A stretch of DNA of 64,000 nucleotides from Aspidapion aeneum (Eukaryota > Arthropoda > Insecta > Coleoptera > Brentidae), in NCBI GenBank assembly GCA_963576565.1, contig OY755045.1, positions 37,530,667 to 37,594,666 on the forward strand, in the 5' to 3' direction. Of this stretch, positions 13,642-25,018 are shown piece after piece. How positions within the stretch are numbered: position 1 is the stretch's first letter; each line of letters starts with the position of its first letter. The position numbers and the translations under genes are program-made. Under the pieces are notes generated by a model. That model saw nothing but the letters and a program-made list of their open reading frames with translations. It did no database searches and was not told the origin of the DNA.

Positions 13642-14036
13642 AAAAATAATCTCAAACAACTGGAAAGAATCCCTAACCATTATTCTACACAAGAAAGGTG
13701 ATAGAACAGATCTAAAACACTATCGACATATAACACTCGTTAGTATAATTTATAAACATCAATCAATATTCACGAAGGAGCCAAGCCAAGCGAAGAAGAG
13801 GTGTGAGATAGGGTGACACAATATCTGGAAGATGTTTTTAAAAACTTAGATTGGGAAGAAATAGGCAGCAAAGTAAGCGGACAATACTTGAACCACCTAA
13901 GATATGCTGACAATATCGTCTTAATAACAGATAAGAAAGAAGAACTCATAAAAATGCTGGAAGAACTGAATGTAGCAGCTAAAAATATAAAATAAATACA
14001 AACAGATATCACGATCAGAATAAACCAAAAAAAAAA
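13642..14036 (+). pseudogene. RT fragment of an F52C9.6/RTE-like LINE between two family copies
   Basis: Reads NNWKESLTIILHKKGDRTDL (the pre-catalytic W-K-x-x-x-I-x-x-x-x-KKGD block), then after a deletion TQYLEDVFKNLDWEEIGSKV and NHLRYADNIVLITDKKEELI. The catalytic YADD is YADN, so the site is dead. Wording is nearly the same as the longer copy at 48763-49730, which shows that the RT core between the two blocks was lost here. It ends in DITIRINQ where copy 3 of the Helentron-like family begins, so that copy interrupted this LINE. Confidence 0.75.
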
Positions 14037-14587
14037 TACTCTGCCAATATATGGGCCCCTAAGCTCACACTAGGTACTATAGTTATAGTGTACGTGTGAG
14101 CTAATATAACTAAAAATAAAATATATTTTATTCAACTCCAGACTAATTTACCTTTTGTTGACTTAAACTCAATTTTTTGAAATCTACCCCCACCCTTAAA
14201 AAAAACAAAAACTAAAATGTATTTTGTTAAAGTCCGGACTCAATTACCTTTCGTTTGATATCACACACGCCATATTTTCACTTAAACTCTAATTTTTAAA
14301 ATATACCCCCACCCTTTTTTTTTAAATAAATTAAAATGTATTTTGTTCAACTGCAGACTCAATTACCTTTCATTTAATATCACACACGCAATATTTTCAC
14401 ATAAACTCTAATTTTTGAAATATACCCCCACCCTTTTATTTGGTTTGTGTTCGGTGGATTTTGTTCATTTTTAAATGGGACCATCTCGACCTAAGACCCA
14501 GCCTAGGTACCAAATTTCATTAAAATCGGCCAAGCGGTTTTTGAGTTATGCGCGTTGGTCGTTACAGACAGACACACAGACAGACAT

Positions 14588-14621
<34 letters not shown>

Positions 14622-14759
14622 GGCGCAACAAAAAAGTTTCAAAATCATCTGAAACGCAAAGATATATAAAAATTTTGGAAATCGGAGCAGCTTTTTTTTT
14701 CTCGAAAAAATTAGGATCACCATAGCTCACACTACTATAGTATAGTATATGTGTGAGCT
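14037..14759 (-). mobile_element. Helentron-like non-autonomous element, copy 3
   Basis: Complete at both ends: tail complement TACTCTGCCAATATATGGG at 14037, inner hairpin, tandem units at about 14150-14440, conserved motif, a short CAGA tract (about 14567-14622, with ACAC and CATA interruptions), leader and outer hairpin ending at 14759. One tandem unit carries an internal deletion (CTTTTGTTGACTTAAAC at 14153), so the block is shorter than in copy 2. Same orientation as copy 2 and nearly identical in leader sequence, so recent activity or local duplication is likely. Confidence 0.8.
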
Positions 14760-14904
14760 AAAATTATAGTGTAATTTTCTTTTGAATTGAAGAACACACA
14801 TAATTTTTTTTTTGACATAAACAAACGTCATAATACAACTTGATAAGCTCAATTTAAATGTCGAAAAATTTGAATTTGGAGAGAACTTTTCATCATATTA
14901 TCAT

Positions 14905-16083
14905 CATAGGCAATCACTGGGTGTCGTACTGTTGTACGCACTTTGATGAATATATAAGCCAATTCTGAAGGCGCACACTCTTGCGCAGTCCTGGCACACC
15001 CAGTTTTCTGCAATAGCTGGACCGTTCCTCTTCGGATTTTCTCGTTCCTTTTTGCGGTCTCTCTTCTACTCTAGGCTTAATCGCTCCTGTCCAAATCTTT
15101 GTGAGTCTCATGGACAAGGCCGCGCCAGACAGCTGTATCATTTGCCACTGTCTCGAAGTTGCTGTTGCCTATGTCCTTGTATCTTTTCTGTTGTCCTCCC
15201 TGATTTCCTCTTCCCTCAGTTGTCTATAGAATATCTGCTTTGGAAGACGTGACTCGGGCATGCGAATCACGTAGCCTATCCATCGAAGCTGATGCTTCAA
15301 AATAACAGCTTCTATACTAGTTGTTCCTGTCTCATCTAATACGCCTATATTTGTATGCCGATCTTGCCATTTGATTCTCAAGATCCTTCTTAGGCAGTGC
15401 TGGTGATATTTTTTAGGCATTTGATGTGCGATCGGTGGCAGTCCATGTTTCGCATCCATACGTGGGAGTCAGTATAATGACGGCATTATAAACGAGCAGT
15501 TTGTTCTCAGCGTTGCATCGTGGTTGTTGAAGACCCTCTTGAACTTTCGAATGCTGCGCTGGCGCATTCAAGCGATGCTGAATCTCGCTCTCGATGCTGA
15601 ATCTCGCTGTTGATGGTTGCATTTACTGAAAGATGGCTTCCAAGGTATGCGTATTGCTCTATATTCTGTAAAGGGTGATCATTTAGTATTATATTTGCAC
15701 CCCGGTGCTGTTTGCTGTAGAATTTGCGTCTTCGAATCGTTGAATTCAAGGCCTATGCTTTTGTATGCTTGGTTGTATGAATAAACGGTTGCCTGTAGAC
15801 CTTCCTCTGTTTTGGAAGATACGACGTTATCATCGGCACACTTCAGATCGATTATCGTTGTTGTACAAACTTTTGTTTTAGCTCCGTCGAATCTGTACAA
15901 GATTTCCACACCCTGTGGTAAGTATTCGTCGACAAGGTGAAGCATGGCACCCAGAGTTATTGAAAATAAAGTGGGTGCAATCACGCAGCCCTGCTTGACA
16001 GTTTTGTTTATCTGAAAAGGCTCACCTGGTGCATCGTTGCTTAGAACAGTTGCACTTCTGTTATCATGGAGCAGGCGAACAAT
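14905..16083 (-). pseudogene. LINE RT C-terminal half with CxxC tail
   Basis: Read from 16083 down: VKQGCVIAPTLFSITLGAML, then LKCADDNVVSSKTEEGLQAT (catalytic block as CADD), SIGLEFNDSKTQIL, NIILNDHPLQNIEQYAYLGS, TPTYGCETWT, YHQHCLRRILRIKWQDRHTN and RWIGYVIRMPESRLPKQIFY, the usual order after the RT active site in insect LINEs. The end (about 15000-14930) reads WVCQDCARVCAFRIGLYIHQ, a CxxC...H zinc-finger-like tail. Frames shift at several points (about 15750, 15600, 15450, 15150), so it is dead. The 5' half, including the endonuclease, is absent. I do not commit to a clade. Confidence 0.75.
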
Positions 16084-16258
16084 TTGAAACTTTTAATCAC
16101 TTAACCTTAAATTTAACGAAAATCTTCAGGATTGAGACCTTTATTTTTTTGATGGCCTTACTTGAACTAATGAATTGCTAAGAATTATTTCTGTCGATTG
16201 CGATACCTAGAATAAAATTCAATAAACAACAGCAAATACATAAGAAATAAATTAAATT

Positions 16259-16263
<5 letters not shown>

Positions 16264-16297
<34 letters not shown>
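16264..16297. repeat. (TA)n microsatellite at an RTE 3' end
   Basis: An uninterrupted TA run sits directly next to the 3' terminus of the minus-strand RTE relic (ending ACGTTGTGAAACCGATAAG). RTE-type LINEs often end in short tandem repeats, so this may be its tail. Confidence 0.85.
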
Positions 16298-16298
<1 letters not shown>

Positions 16299-17950
16299 TT
16301 ATCGGTTTCACAACGTTCTACGTCTTCCGATACCCAATCTCCACTCGTTTCTGTTTGCCCATAATTCATCATCTAGGCCTCTTATTCTTATTTCACTGTC
16401 TATTCCTTCTCTTCAGCTTCTCCTTGGCCGTCCTCGTTTTCTTCGGCCAGTTGGTTTCCATTGTAGTATTTGTTTAGGTAGTCTTTCATCATTCATTCTT
16501 TGTACATGTCCGTACCGCACTAGTTGTTTTGTTCTTATATCATCCACTAAAGTACGTTCACCCACTGTCATAATTTCTCTTATTCTTTGATTTGTAACCC
16601 TTTCTCTTTTTGATTTCCCTGCTGCTCTTCTCCAATAGTCCATTTCCGTAGCGGAAAGCATTTTTTCTGTTCTATCCTTGATTGGCCATACTTCTGAGCC
16701 GTATGTAATAATACTTTTTACAATGGTGTACATATAAGCTTTTTGTTATGTTTTGATATACTTTGGTCCCAAATTATTCCATTTAATAAAGTTATTGCTT
16801 TTCTTCCTTGTACGTTTCGATCTTTTATAGCTTTGTCTAGTGTTCCGTCAGCTGTAATTTTTAGACCTAAGTATTTATACTCATTACAGGACTGAATTCG
16901 CTGCCCGGTATTTAAGATTAGATCCTGTTTCATTCCACCGATACACATATACTCTGTCTTATTGAGATTAACCTCTAGTCCCCACTTATTGTACTCTTCT
17001 ATTAGTTTTCGTGTCATATATTCGAGGTCGTCATAATCCTGAGCCACTACTATCTGATCATCGGCGAAACATAAAGTATACAAGGTGGTTTCGTCCAACG
17101 CAATTCCCATGTTTTGGCATTTTCTCTTTCATACTTTAAGGACTTGTGCCAAGTATATCTTGAAGAGCGTAGGCGAGATACAGCAACCTTGTTTAAGACC
17201 TTTATTTACTTGAAAGCCTTTGGTTAGTTTTGCTTTTATTTTAACGTTTGCCTTACTATTGCGGTATATTTCTTTGATGGCCTTAATTAGTTGTACGCTT
17301 ATGTTTGTGTTTTCCAACGCTTTCCAAAGTAGATTTAGTGGTATACTATCATATGCCTTCTGCAAATCGACGTAAAGCAGATGCAGCTCTTGTCCGTGTG
17401 CCATTTTCTTTTCAATAACTTGGGTTATACAAAAGAGATGATCTGAAGTCGATCTACCCGCCCTGAAACCAGCTTGTTCTTCTGCCTCCATGTCTTTATG
17501 TTCGCTCTCCACTTTATTTCTTATTATTTTACCGTATATTCTGCTTAGCGTACTAGTCACAGATATACCTCTATAATTGTCACATATATCTTTCCTTCCT
17601 TTTTTGTGTATTGTGGATATATATGACGTTTTCCACTCAGTTGTTACTACAGTTCCATTTAAATATTTTTGGAAAAGATTCCGTAATCTCCAAAACAGTT
17701 CTTCAGTGCCATATTTAATAAGTTCGGCTGGGATATTTCCGGGTCCGGCAGATTTACCGCTTTTTAAGGTTGTGCACACGTTTTTGACCTCAGAGATTGT
17801 GAGGGGTACTGGAGATCTCATCGTTCTAATTATATTGTCTCTTGCGTCTTCCTTGAATTCTGCTCTATCTTCAGTTAAAAGTTTTTTAAAATGCTCATCC
17901 CTTTCTTTGTCTGGTATTGATGAAATGATATCTCTGCATGTTTTTTTTTA
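16298..17950 (-). pseudogene. RTE-clade LINE, RT to 3' end, 5'-truncated
   Basis: From high to low coordinates: DEHFKKLLTEDRAEF leader, the 230-residue open segment 17821-17129 with LKSGKSAGPGNIPAELIKYG, EWKTSYISTIHKKGRKDICD, the RTE hallmark NYRGISV, EEQAGFRAGRSTSDHLFCIT, LLYVDLQKAYDSIPLNLLW (first catalytic Asp) and GLKQGCCISPTLFKIYL. After a frameshift, 17110-16718 has TLYTLCFADDQIVVAQDYDD (FADD intact) and NKWGLEVNLNKTEYMCIG. Another shift gives 16733-16413 with SIITYGSEVWPI, MDYWRRAAGKSKRERV and RYGHVQRMNDERLPKQILQW. There is no RNase H, as expected for RTE. Two frameshifts inactivate it. The endonuclease is lost, with truncation near 17950. Confidence 0.85.
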
Positions 17951-18759
17951 AATTTGTTTTAAATCACCCTAAACTTTTCTTGGACATTTATATTTAAATT
18001 TAAGTAGGTATTTAAAAAAACGCTAATGTCATTGCTAATATTGCAAATGTTTTTAATTTAACTGATTGATGACAAATTTATTGTTTTGTAGGAGGTAAAA
18101 TTATGATCGCACCAGCTGGCTATGAATAACGAAATAGTTATTTATGTAGTTTATTGTTTTTATAAGATATTTTAATTTCTACTCCTTCGAACTTTTGTCT
18201 ACACACAACCTACACTTCTCATAATTTGATATTCTACATTAATATTTATTATAACTAAGTAATTATTTAGATAGTCTGTTTCGAAATGTTTACACACGGT
18301 GTTTCAATAAAGAGAAAAAATCTTATAAAATTTGGACAAAACATCTTTGTTTTTAAAACACATACATTATCAAGTCTGTACATTTAAATTAAATATTAAT
18401 AATTATTAAATATCGGACTTAAGAAAATTTTTAAAATATTCATTTCTTTGGTAGAATTTTTCGAATTCATTACAGCAATTATATCTTTAGGTTTTCCCGA
18501 TGAACACATTAAGTTGTTAATAAACTCCCGGTATATTTTTACCATAAATAAAACACATTAGTTAGTTCTATCCAACAAGGCCGACTTATCGTAATTTGTC
18601 ATTTCTCACTTTAATACTATATTTTCTATTATAAAATAATAAATTGCCGTAGAACTAGTAGCGCTAAATAACTAGCTGATATCAGATACTTTTCGAAAGA
18701 TAAAACTGGTGCAAAACATTAATTGCTCTGTGGTTAGACGCAGAGACATTGTTTTGATC

Positions 18760-19600
18760 GGAGACGTAATATTCTTCCATACCATAATACTACTACTACG
18801 TCGGTTTAGAATGTTTTTCTACGTTATCCGACGCCTATTCTCCATCTCGTTCGATCCTGACAATCATCTTCTGTCAGGATTTTTGACACGCGACAATTTT
18901 CTATTCTATGCAACAGCGTGCTTTTTATCATTGCTTCATATATGTTAATTTTTACATTCTTTTGTATTTCTCTGCTCCATAAAATACTGTTAAGACATCC
19001 AATAACCTTTTTTGCTTTTACTATTTACTATTCTTTTTTCCAGTTCTTTACAATCTGTTCCTGTCTTATTAAATGTGACAACCAAGTATACATACTTATT
19101 GTATGGAGATATTGTTTGTCCAATATCTAGTTCCAATTCACTTGATTCGTTTCCAATACATAAGTACTGTGTCTTGTCGACGTTCACTGTTAACCCCCAC
19201 TTTTGGTATTCTTCCGTTAACTTTCTCATCATATACTCAATGTCTTTTTTATCATTAGCTACAATTACTTGGTCTTCAGCAAACTGTAGTATGTATATGG
19301 TAAATCGGTCGTTAAGTTGTATTCCCATGCCATGTACTTAACTTTTTCAGTTTTGTAGAGTTACTGCGATATATATTAAAAGAGTTGGAGAGATACAACA
19401 TTCCTGTCTTAAGCCTTTGGTTACCAAGAATTTCTTTGAAAGTCGATATCCAATTTTAATTTCAGATGTTGAACCTTTGTACAGTTCTTTAATCGCTTTT
19501 ATGTATGTATGATTGATATTAGTTTACCAATCTTTAGGATTACCGTTTATACATTGATAGATACCATATGGGATTTTCTAGTAGTTTTTCTAATCCATAT
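18760..19600 (-). pseudogene. Second RTE-like LINE remnant (RT core to 3' end)
   Basis: Reading down from about 19540: INHTYIKAIKELYKGSTSEI, LVTKGLRQECCISPTLL, then FTIYILQFAEDQVIVANDKK, where the catalytic FADD is FAED, EYQKWGLTVNVDKTQYLCIG and SPYNKYVYLVV. Below 19000 come KGYWMS and REIQKNVKINIYEAMIKSTL. An internal deletion then joins to a 3' region (LTEDDCQDR, 18860; complement of CTACGTTATCCGACGCC at 18818) that is shared with the LINE at 50.1-51.1 kb. Related to, but clearly diverged from, the copy at 16.3-17.9 kb. Confidence 0.75.
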
Positions 19601-19609
19601 CGAGATTAA

Positions 19610-19805
19610 TGTATAAGAAGAAGGGTGCACACACAGTACTATAAGTACAATCGTGCACTAAAGTAGAAGTTTTTCATTTTAAATATTTAGCAAGTGATTA
19701 CACACAGGAATTAGTGATAAGATAAGTAATAATAGAGTGATTAATTATATTCTGTTAAATGTAAACTACTACAAACAAATAAATAAATAAATAAATAAAT
19801 ATTTC
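19610..19805 (+). repeat. Possible SINE-like insert ending in (AAAT)n
   Basis: About 190 bp of non-RTE sequence separate the two parts of the RTE relic and end in an AAAT tract at about 19777-19801. Position and tail suggest a short retroposon inserted in plus orientation. No tRNA-type A/B box or clear target-site duplication was found. Confidence 0.3.
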
Positions 19806-19945
19806 AGCATTTGAGCGTATATTCCCACAGGTCAGCTAGCTTTTGCGGATTTAAGGTTTTTAATACTATTCTTTATAATTTCTTTTTCGATGAGTACTTC
19901 CTCTCCATGTACTTCTGTATCTCTCCTCGGAGCCATACCATAATA
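19790..19945 (-). pseudogene. N-terminal RT piece of the second RTE-like LINE
   Basis: Reads TEVHGEEVLIEKEIIKNSIK followed by NLKSAKAS, a stop, then VGIYAQMLKY. This is the start of the RTE reverse transcriptase domain (IKxLKxGKAxGPDGIxAEMLKY) with the GPD loop broken by a stop codon. It probably belongs to the same insertion as 18760-19600, separated by the AAAT-tailed insert. Confidence 0.6.
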
Positions 19946-20783
19946 AATACAGATAAATCGAATGGTTTTGACAACGCACTTTAATATTTTTTAAAAACTT
20001 ATTTGTGTGGGAATTGTCGATAGAATCATTATATTTGGAATAAGATGGAAGGGAGTACCAGTATAAAAACTTTTTTTTTGGTTATAACAAAATTGTAAAC
20101 AAAAATTGTGACAAGCAAAACAAGCAATGCAGAAACAGATAACAAATTATTTTTGCAGTTTGCTGTATCAACGAAAATTTGTCAACTTTATTTTATTTGG
20201 TTTTATTTTATTTCGATCCTGTATAAACTAATGAGCCATAATTGACGTACTAATTCTAACTGCATCTTTATGTTTTTTTTACATAATTTTAGAAATTTTA
20301 TGAGCTATATCAGCCCAAGTAAGGTCTGTAGTTGTTACCTATCTTGTTTATGGCCAGAAATACGGAGTCTATGGTTTATAGCGCTAATAAATGGTAGTTA
20401 TTATTTTTAGTTGGTAGCTAACTTAATACTAACTACTAGTTAGTTTATATTGTGTAAGATAAAGTGGCTTTGGTGTAAGATACCAAAGTGCTGTAAATCA
20501 TAATGCAAATGATAGTTTCCTACAGTCTGTAGAGAAATGTCCTTGCAGTTCTCAGTTACGACACTTGGAATTCGTTCCTTGTTTTTTAATAAATAGTTTT
20601 AATTTTTGTTTTTTTTTGTTTTTAGGTAAGTACTCATTCATCTTAAGTGAATATCAGCATCAATATGGGTAAGTAAATACACTGCAGGCGTAAACAATAA
20701 AGTAAGACGTCATTTAAGCTACTAGTGACGTTTAAAACTACCAAATTTAACCTATTAAACATTATTTCACCGAAACGTCGTAT

Positions 20784-20966
20784 TTAAAATAAATAAAGAT
20801 AATGGAAGTCTGAAATTTTGGGTCTACCATTTAAAGTATTGAAGGTCCTACCACGGATGTTGAAGGAGTAAGTTGCAATTGACCCGCTTGTACATGGTGG
20901 CATGGATAAGACCTTCTCCTTCGCATTAGTGAAAACAATAACAACTGTGAGAACTAAAACGTGCAT
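20784..20966 (-). CDS. Small secreted-looking reading frame, unverified
   Basis: A 60-codon frame begins MHVLVLTVVIVFTNA, which has the form of a signal peptide (short hydrophobic core, small residue before the presumed cleavage site), and then reads KEKVLSMPPCTSGSIATYSF. It has only one cysteine in the mature part and no family I recognise. No repeat-element hallmark overlaps it. No convincing TATA box or poly(A) signal could be confirmed. It could be one exon of a small secreted protein gene or a chance frame. Confidence 0.15.
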   Translation of the reverse strand: MHVLVLTVVIVFTNAKEKVLSMPPCTSGSIATYSFNIRGRTFNTLNGRPKISDFHYLYLF

Positions 20967-20969
20967 CTT

Positions 20970-22080
20970 GTTTCCTTTATTGACGTTACGAAAATTCGTA
21001 AACGCATAATTCCTTCATCGAATATACGTGCATGTGCAGTTACGTGGAACATGCGAACAACAAATAGTTTATTTGCATAATGTATGCCTAATAATATAAA
21101 TAATTGCTGACAACTAATAACTAGAGAATCGATTTTGTGGTCAGGCCATACAAGTAAATAATAATTGAATTTAAAATAAATATTAATGGCCTATGCTATT
21201 CTTGGATATCTTCTTTTAATTCAAAATTATATAAGAAGCCTACATATACTCATATCAACGCAATTAATAAAAAATTCTATGTTAATGTCATCAATCAGTC
21301 AGCTTATTGATGAATCTGGTAATTCTTTCATTTAAAAAAATGGATTTGTGCATGCTAAATATCTTTGAAGTAGTGATTGTGAATCTAAGTTTGATTTGCC
21401 ATACGGGCATTTTGATAATCGCTATATCGTCTGGTCGGTTGCCCAACACTTATAAATGTAGCTTTTAATATGGTTCACTCGTGGAGGATGACCTTAAGGG
21501 CATTGAAGTAAGGGAGGTCACTTCTTGGAGCTCCAGGGAATCAAGCTTAAATCCACCAGAGGATAAATGCAAAAGAAGACCATAAAAATAAAAGAAAATC
21601 TTTAAATTAATACGGGCTGGCGTAATTAAAAGAATATTTTTAAGCAAAATATATTTCAAGTTTCATTTTAATATCACATTAAAGCAGTCTTTAAAGACAT
21701 AACATGGTAAATTTTTCATATAAGGACTATCACAAAAACTAATCATATCAGAATTATAAATTGGATATGTGTCATATGAAAAATAAATATTATATGTAAG
21801 CATCAAAGAATCCAAGGTCCATTGGAACTTCAACTACCGGCATTATATAAACATGCCATAACCCAAAAATCTATGCACGTGTATAAACGAAAACATAGAT
21901 AAAGCTCGGAAAATTAGATCAAGAATTGAAACTGCTAGAGGGCATTGTATTAAATCTGTGAAATAAAACCTTATTACTTTGGCCACGTTATAGGAGGCTT
22001 TAAATACAAGCTAATACTTAATCTAACACAGGCAAAAATTAGAAGCAAGAGAAGTCAAAGAAGAATAAGAAAATCGGGCT
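20970..22080. other. No feature recognised
   Basis: AT-rich sequence without recognisable coding, repeat ends or RNA genes. The 64-residue minus frame at 21465-21659 has no motif. Confidence 0.4.
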
Positions 22081-22179
22081 TTAAGAATTAAGGGGACTGC
22101 CACGGCACAACTTCGAACTGTTTCGAGCAGTAACTCACAAGATTCAAATTTCTATGGGTGTTTCCAACCTCCGCTAAAA

Positions 22180-22480
22180 AATGCAACTTTTAGATGAAAA
22201 AGAAGAGGTCTTACTGAAATAAACGCACAAAAAACTCCTGGGTAACAGGCACAGGTTACAGACAGACAAAAGAATTTGTAGACCGACCAAAGGCAATCAG
22301 ACTTAGATGAAAAAGACGTTGATCTGCTGATAAGTAGTCTAACTGGGCATAACCGGCTGAGAAGACATCAAGGCATTTCATAGCAGAATGTGAGGTCTAC
22401 GCAAAGATGAGACAACAGGGCGTCAACTCTGAGCTAGGAAGAGCTGCACTTGCTTAAATGGTCTGACATACGATACTGGG
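22180..22480 (+). pseudogene. Tail of an RNase H-bearing LINE
   Basis: Shifting frames read VTDRQKN/TKEFVDRPKAIRL, then LLISSLTGHNRLRRHQ and FIAECEVYAKMRQQGVNSEL. The order TGHNRLRRH followed by ECExYAxMR is that found after the RNase H domain in insect non-LTR pol proteins (LLTGHxxLRxHLxxMG...C...HxLxECxAL). The zinc-knuckle CxxC segment between them is deleted. It is heavily degraded. The downstream part (CAKRAYSGLFAELAGHPHYY) may be the residual terminus. Confidence 0.5.
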
Positions 22481-23315
22481 CTGTGCAAAAAGGGCCTACT
22501 CTGGATTATTTGCTGAACTTGCGGGTCACCCCCACTACTACTACTGAATTTAAAAAAATATCGTATATTGATGATTCTGTGGCAATTCGAATAATAATTC
22601 ACTTGTGTTCTTTGCTTTTTTACTTTATTAAACAACGACATGATTGTTTTAATTTCTCCCCAATCATCCTTCGCTGATGCGTATACAATTTATTTAATAC
22701 ATCCACACACACACCGATATAATAATTGTGCGCTTGTATGTCCGTCCGTTCGTCCGTGCCGCGTATATGTGTGTGGATTTATAATTAAATTATTAATTAA
22801 TATTTTGAGAGATAATTAGTCGCCATTCTCCACCGAACAATTCGACTTGATAAATACAACATTGCGCGGAGGCAAAGGGAGGTCATAATGACATGGAATA
22901 ATAAAATCTACGCTGTGCAGGATCTTTGGACTGTCCAACTGCGCATGTCAGTACATGAGCCGACAAACTTAGTAAGTTAGGTTAGCTAATGTGCCAGACC
23001 CACGTACTTTTATAGATCTGTACTGTGAAAGGGCCATTTAAAAACGACTGCTACAAGCGTGCCGACATGTTGGATTTCAAATGAACCCCAACGTATGGCT
23101 TGGTTAAATTAATGCTACTGATAAAGTGTACCGCGCCCTCAGCGCCATCTCTTTTCTAAGCATTAATACACCCATTATTACCTTAGAATAAATGCCTTTT
23201 AGTATGGGAGAGTTCTTAAACTAATCTGAAATCCATCTAATTGTTGCCATCGATGCCATTAGTCGAGGTCAACAAAAATTAGAAGAACTCGATGCGTTTA
23301 ATTTTTGAATTGTAT

Positions 23316-24270
23316 TAGTAGAGTTAAAAGCCGCTTCTATCGTGTCACCCCGTGTGCACTTCATTGCTAAAATGTAAGACACAATTTAAATCATTTCTTA
23401 CACCCTAAGAATGCAAAATCGACTGGTCGTCCAAAAATCGTCGTGTGCAGGGGGTGGTGGGAGTAGTGTTTCCAAAAATTTGGAAAAATTTTTTTGCATT
23501 TTTTGAATCTATAAAGTGTGCTCATGACTCCACCAAATATTGTAATAGTAATATTACTATCAGAAACATTTATTTTTCAATGTTGAAAATATCGTTCCCG
23601 ATGCTTTTATATGGAGTTCCCTATTAAACAAGTGCTCGCCCTGAAAACGCGTATTTATAATAATTTATAACTTGTTATAACTCGAGAACCCTTTGCTTAA
23701 TCAAAAAAATACCTTCTGTAAACTTTGTGTATCAAAGATCAGGGATCACAATGATTTTTGAAAAATGTCAATCGGACGCATAGTTTTTTTTTTAAAGTAG
23801 CAAAGAGTGATGCCATGACGCGACGACCGCGGCAGACACTGGCATGCGACGAAGCGTCAGATATTTTACAAATGCACGGTGGGCCAGGCGAAACGCGACT
23901 CTATGTCTTGAGACAAGTCGAGACACACATAAGTTCTTTATTCGTTTAACTCTCGCGGTTACAGATGTTTAAGTTACTTACTTGGCTTTTTGCTTGTGAA
24001 TTGCGTCAGTGGCGTATATACGGGAGGTTCGGTTCGGTGCAAACATAAAATAGCCTCATGAGGTCTCGGCCCCCTCCCCCGAAACTGTCTCGGCCCCCTC
24101 CCCCGAAACTGTCTCGGCCCCCCCGAAACTTTTTTCTATATACGTCACTGAATTGCGTTATGTATAAATGTTGTGCTTGTGTGATTTGGCCGTGAAGAAA
24201 AGTGAATTTTAGTTCTATATAAGAATGTGACTATCGGCCCTACGGGCTTCCAATTTATTTCTATATTAGT
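23316..24270 (+). repeat. Left arm of a ~7.5-kb inverted repeat
   Basis: From TAGTAGAGTTAAAAGC at 23316 to CTATATTAGT at 24270 the sequence matches the reverse complement of 30014-30850 almost base for base (for example GTGCACTTCATTGCTAAAAT, ACGACGATTTTTGGACGACC in inverse, and CAAGTGCTCGCCCTGAAAAC). The main length difference is a 152-bp insertion (element plus duplicated site) in this arm at 24007-24158. Non-coding. The arms could be the ends of a large unclassified transposon or of a foldback element, or two copies of a repeat in opposite orientation. Confidence 0.85.
24007..24150. mobile_element. 144-bp hAT-type MITE with 8-bp TSD
   Basis: Ends are CAGTGGCGTATATA and, in inverse, CAGTGACGTATATA: 14-bp terminal inverted repeats with one mismatch. 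The 8-bp AATTGCGT flanks it directly on both sides (23999-24006 and 24151-24158). The unoccupied site is seen in the opposite arm near 30162-30170 (ACGCAATT once). CAGTG-type ends and an 8-bp duplication are the hAT superfamily signature. Inside is a 24-bp GC-rich unit (GTCTCGGCCCCCTCCC...) repeated three times at 24063-24130. No coding sequence, so it needs a transposase in trans. Confidence 0.9.
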
Positions 24271-24410
24271 ATGTGACTCTCGGCCCTACGGGCCTCCGGG
24301 AGTCCATATTCACTATATTAGTATGTAACTCTTGGCCCTACGGTCCTCCAGTCGTCCATATTCACTATATTAGTATGTGACTCGGCCCTATACGGGCCTC
24401 CAGGAATCCA
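24220..24410. repeat. Tandem repeat of ~46-52 bp, four units
   Basis: GGCCCTACGGG (or TATACGGG) recurs at about 24236, 24282, 24334 and 24384, each preceded by TATTAGTATGTGACT and followed by CCTCC-GG-TCCATATTCACTA. One unit is also present at 30034-30070 in inverse and one at 28503-28525, so it belongs to the larger inverted-repeat structure. Confidence 0.8.
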
Positions 24411-25018
24411 TATTTGAAAGGGAAACTATGCGCCTCCCGTTAAATTCTATATTGGTATCGAGACTTTTGATTTGAGCCCCCCACTCCCTGCTATAGGCAT
24501 AATATGTGAAAACAGAAAATTTGACATGGTGTAATTAGTTTACACCTGGAAGACACAATTTTAACGGTAATGAACTATGTATTTTTTTTTGCAAGCCTAC
24601 ACAATAGCGCATCTGTCGCCGTCGAAATAATTAAAATAAATTGTCGGCGTCTTAAAATATGACTCTTTAAAGAAGCACCACTTTTTGGCAAATTTTGATG
24701 GTTTTTTGACAAAAACTCAAAAAGTACCAAACTAATCTAAAAATTTTTCTCTGACGTTTATAGATCTTGGTAGGCCCTATCGTTAAAGTTATTATAAATT
24801 TTTCATTTTGACGTCTCTATTTAGAGATATAGGCAAATAATTGAAATTTAAAAAATTTCTGTTTTTGAAAAACACAGGGACCTACCTATTGCGCGTCAAT
24901 GCACTAAGTGGGTGACATTTAAAGCCACATAAATTTGTTTTGTTATCGTAGAAATAGGTTCAATCAAGGGCTATCAAGTCACCGGAAGTGATGCAGCAAA
25001 ATCGTTTCTGAGATATAA
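24384..25018 (+). repeat. Direct repeat B, uninterrupted copy
   Basis: This matches 28505-28871 plus 29613-29874 in the same orientation: GGAATCCATATTTGAAAGGG, TTTGATTTGAGCCCCCCACT, AATTGTCGGCGTCTTAAAAT, TTTATAGATCTT-GTAGGCCC and CAAGTCACCGGAAGT. The second copy is split by Helentron-like copy 4. Here the site is unoccupied (AATCTAAAAATTTTTCTCTG at 24735-24755). No coding content. Confidence 0.85.

Noticed and set aside
15052..15252. Plus-strand frame at 15.1 kb and similar ones at 16258-16590, 17577-17951 and 19012-19341
   Set aside because: Antisense shadows of minus-strand LINE reverse transcriptase remnants.
20610..20680. Possible 5' exon: TTTTTTTGTTTTTAG acceptor, then ATGGGTAAGT
   Set aside because: The arrangement is suggestive (polypyrimidine tract, AG, ATG, donor) but such combinations are common in AT-rich DNA and no downstream coding exon was found.
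24220..24410. CRISPR-like array
   Set aside because: Units of 46-52 bp are contiguous tandem repeats without unique spacers, in a eukaryotic repeat context with no cas genes.
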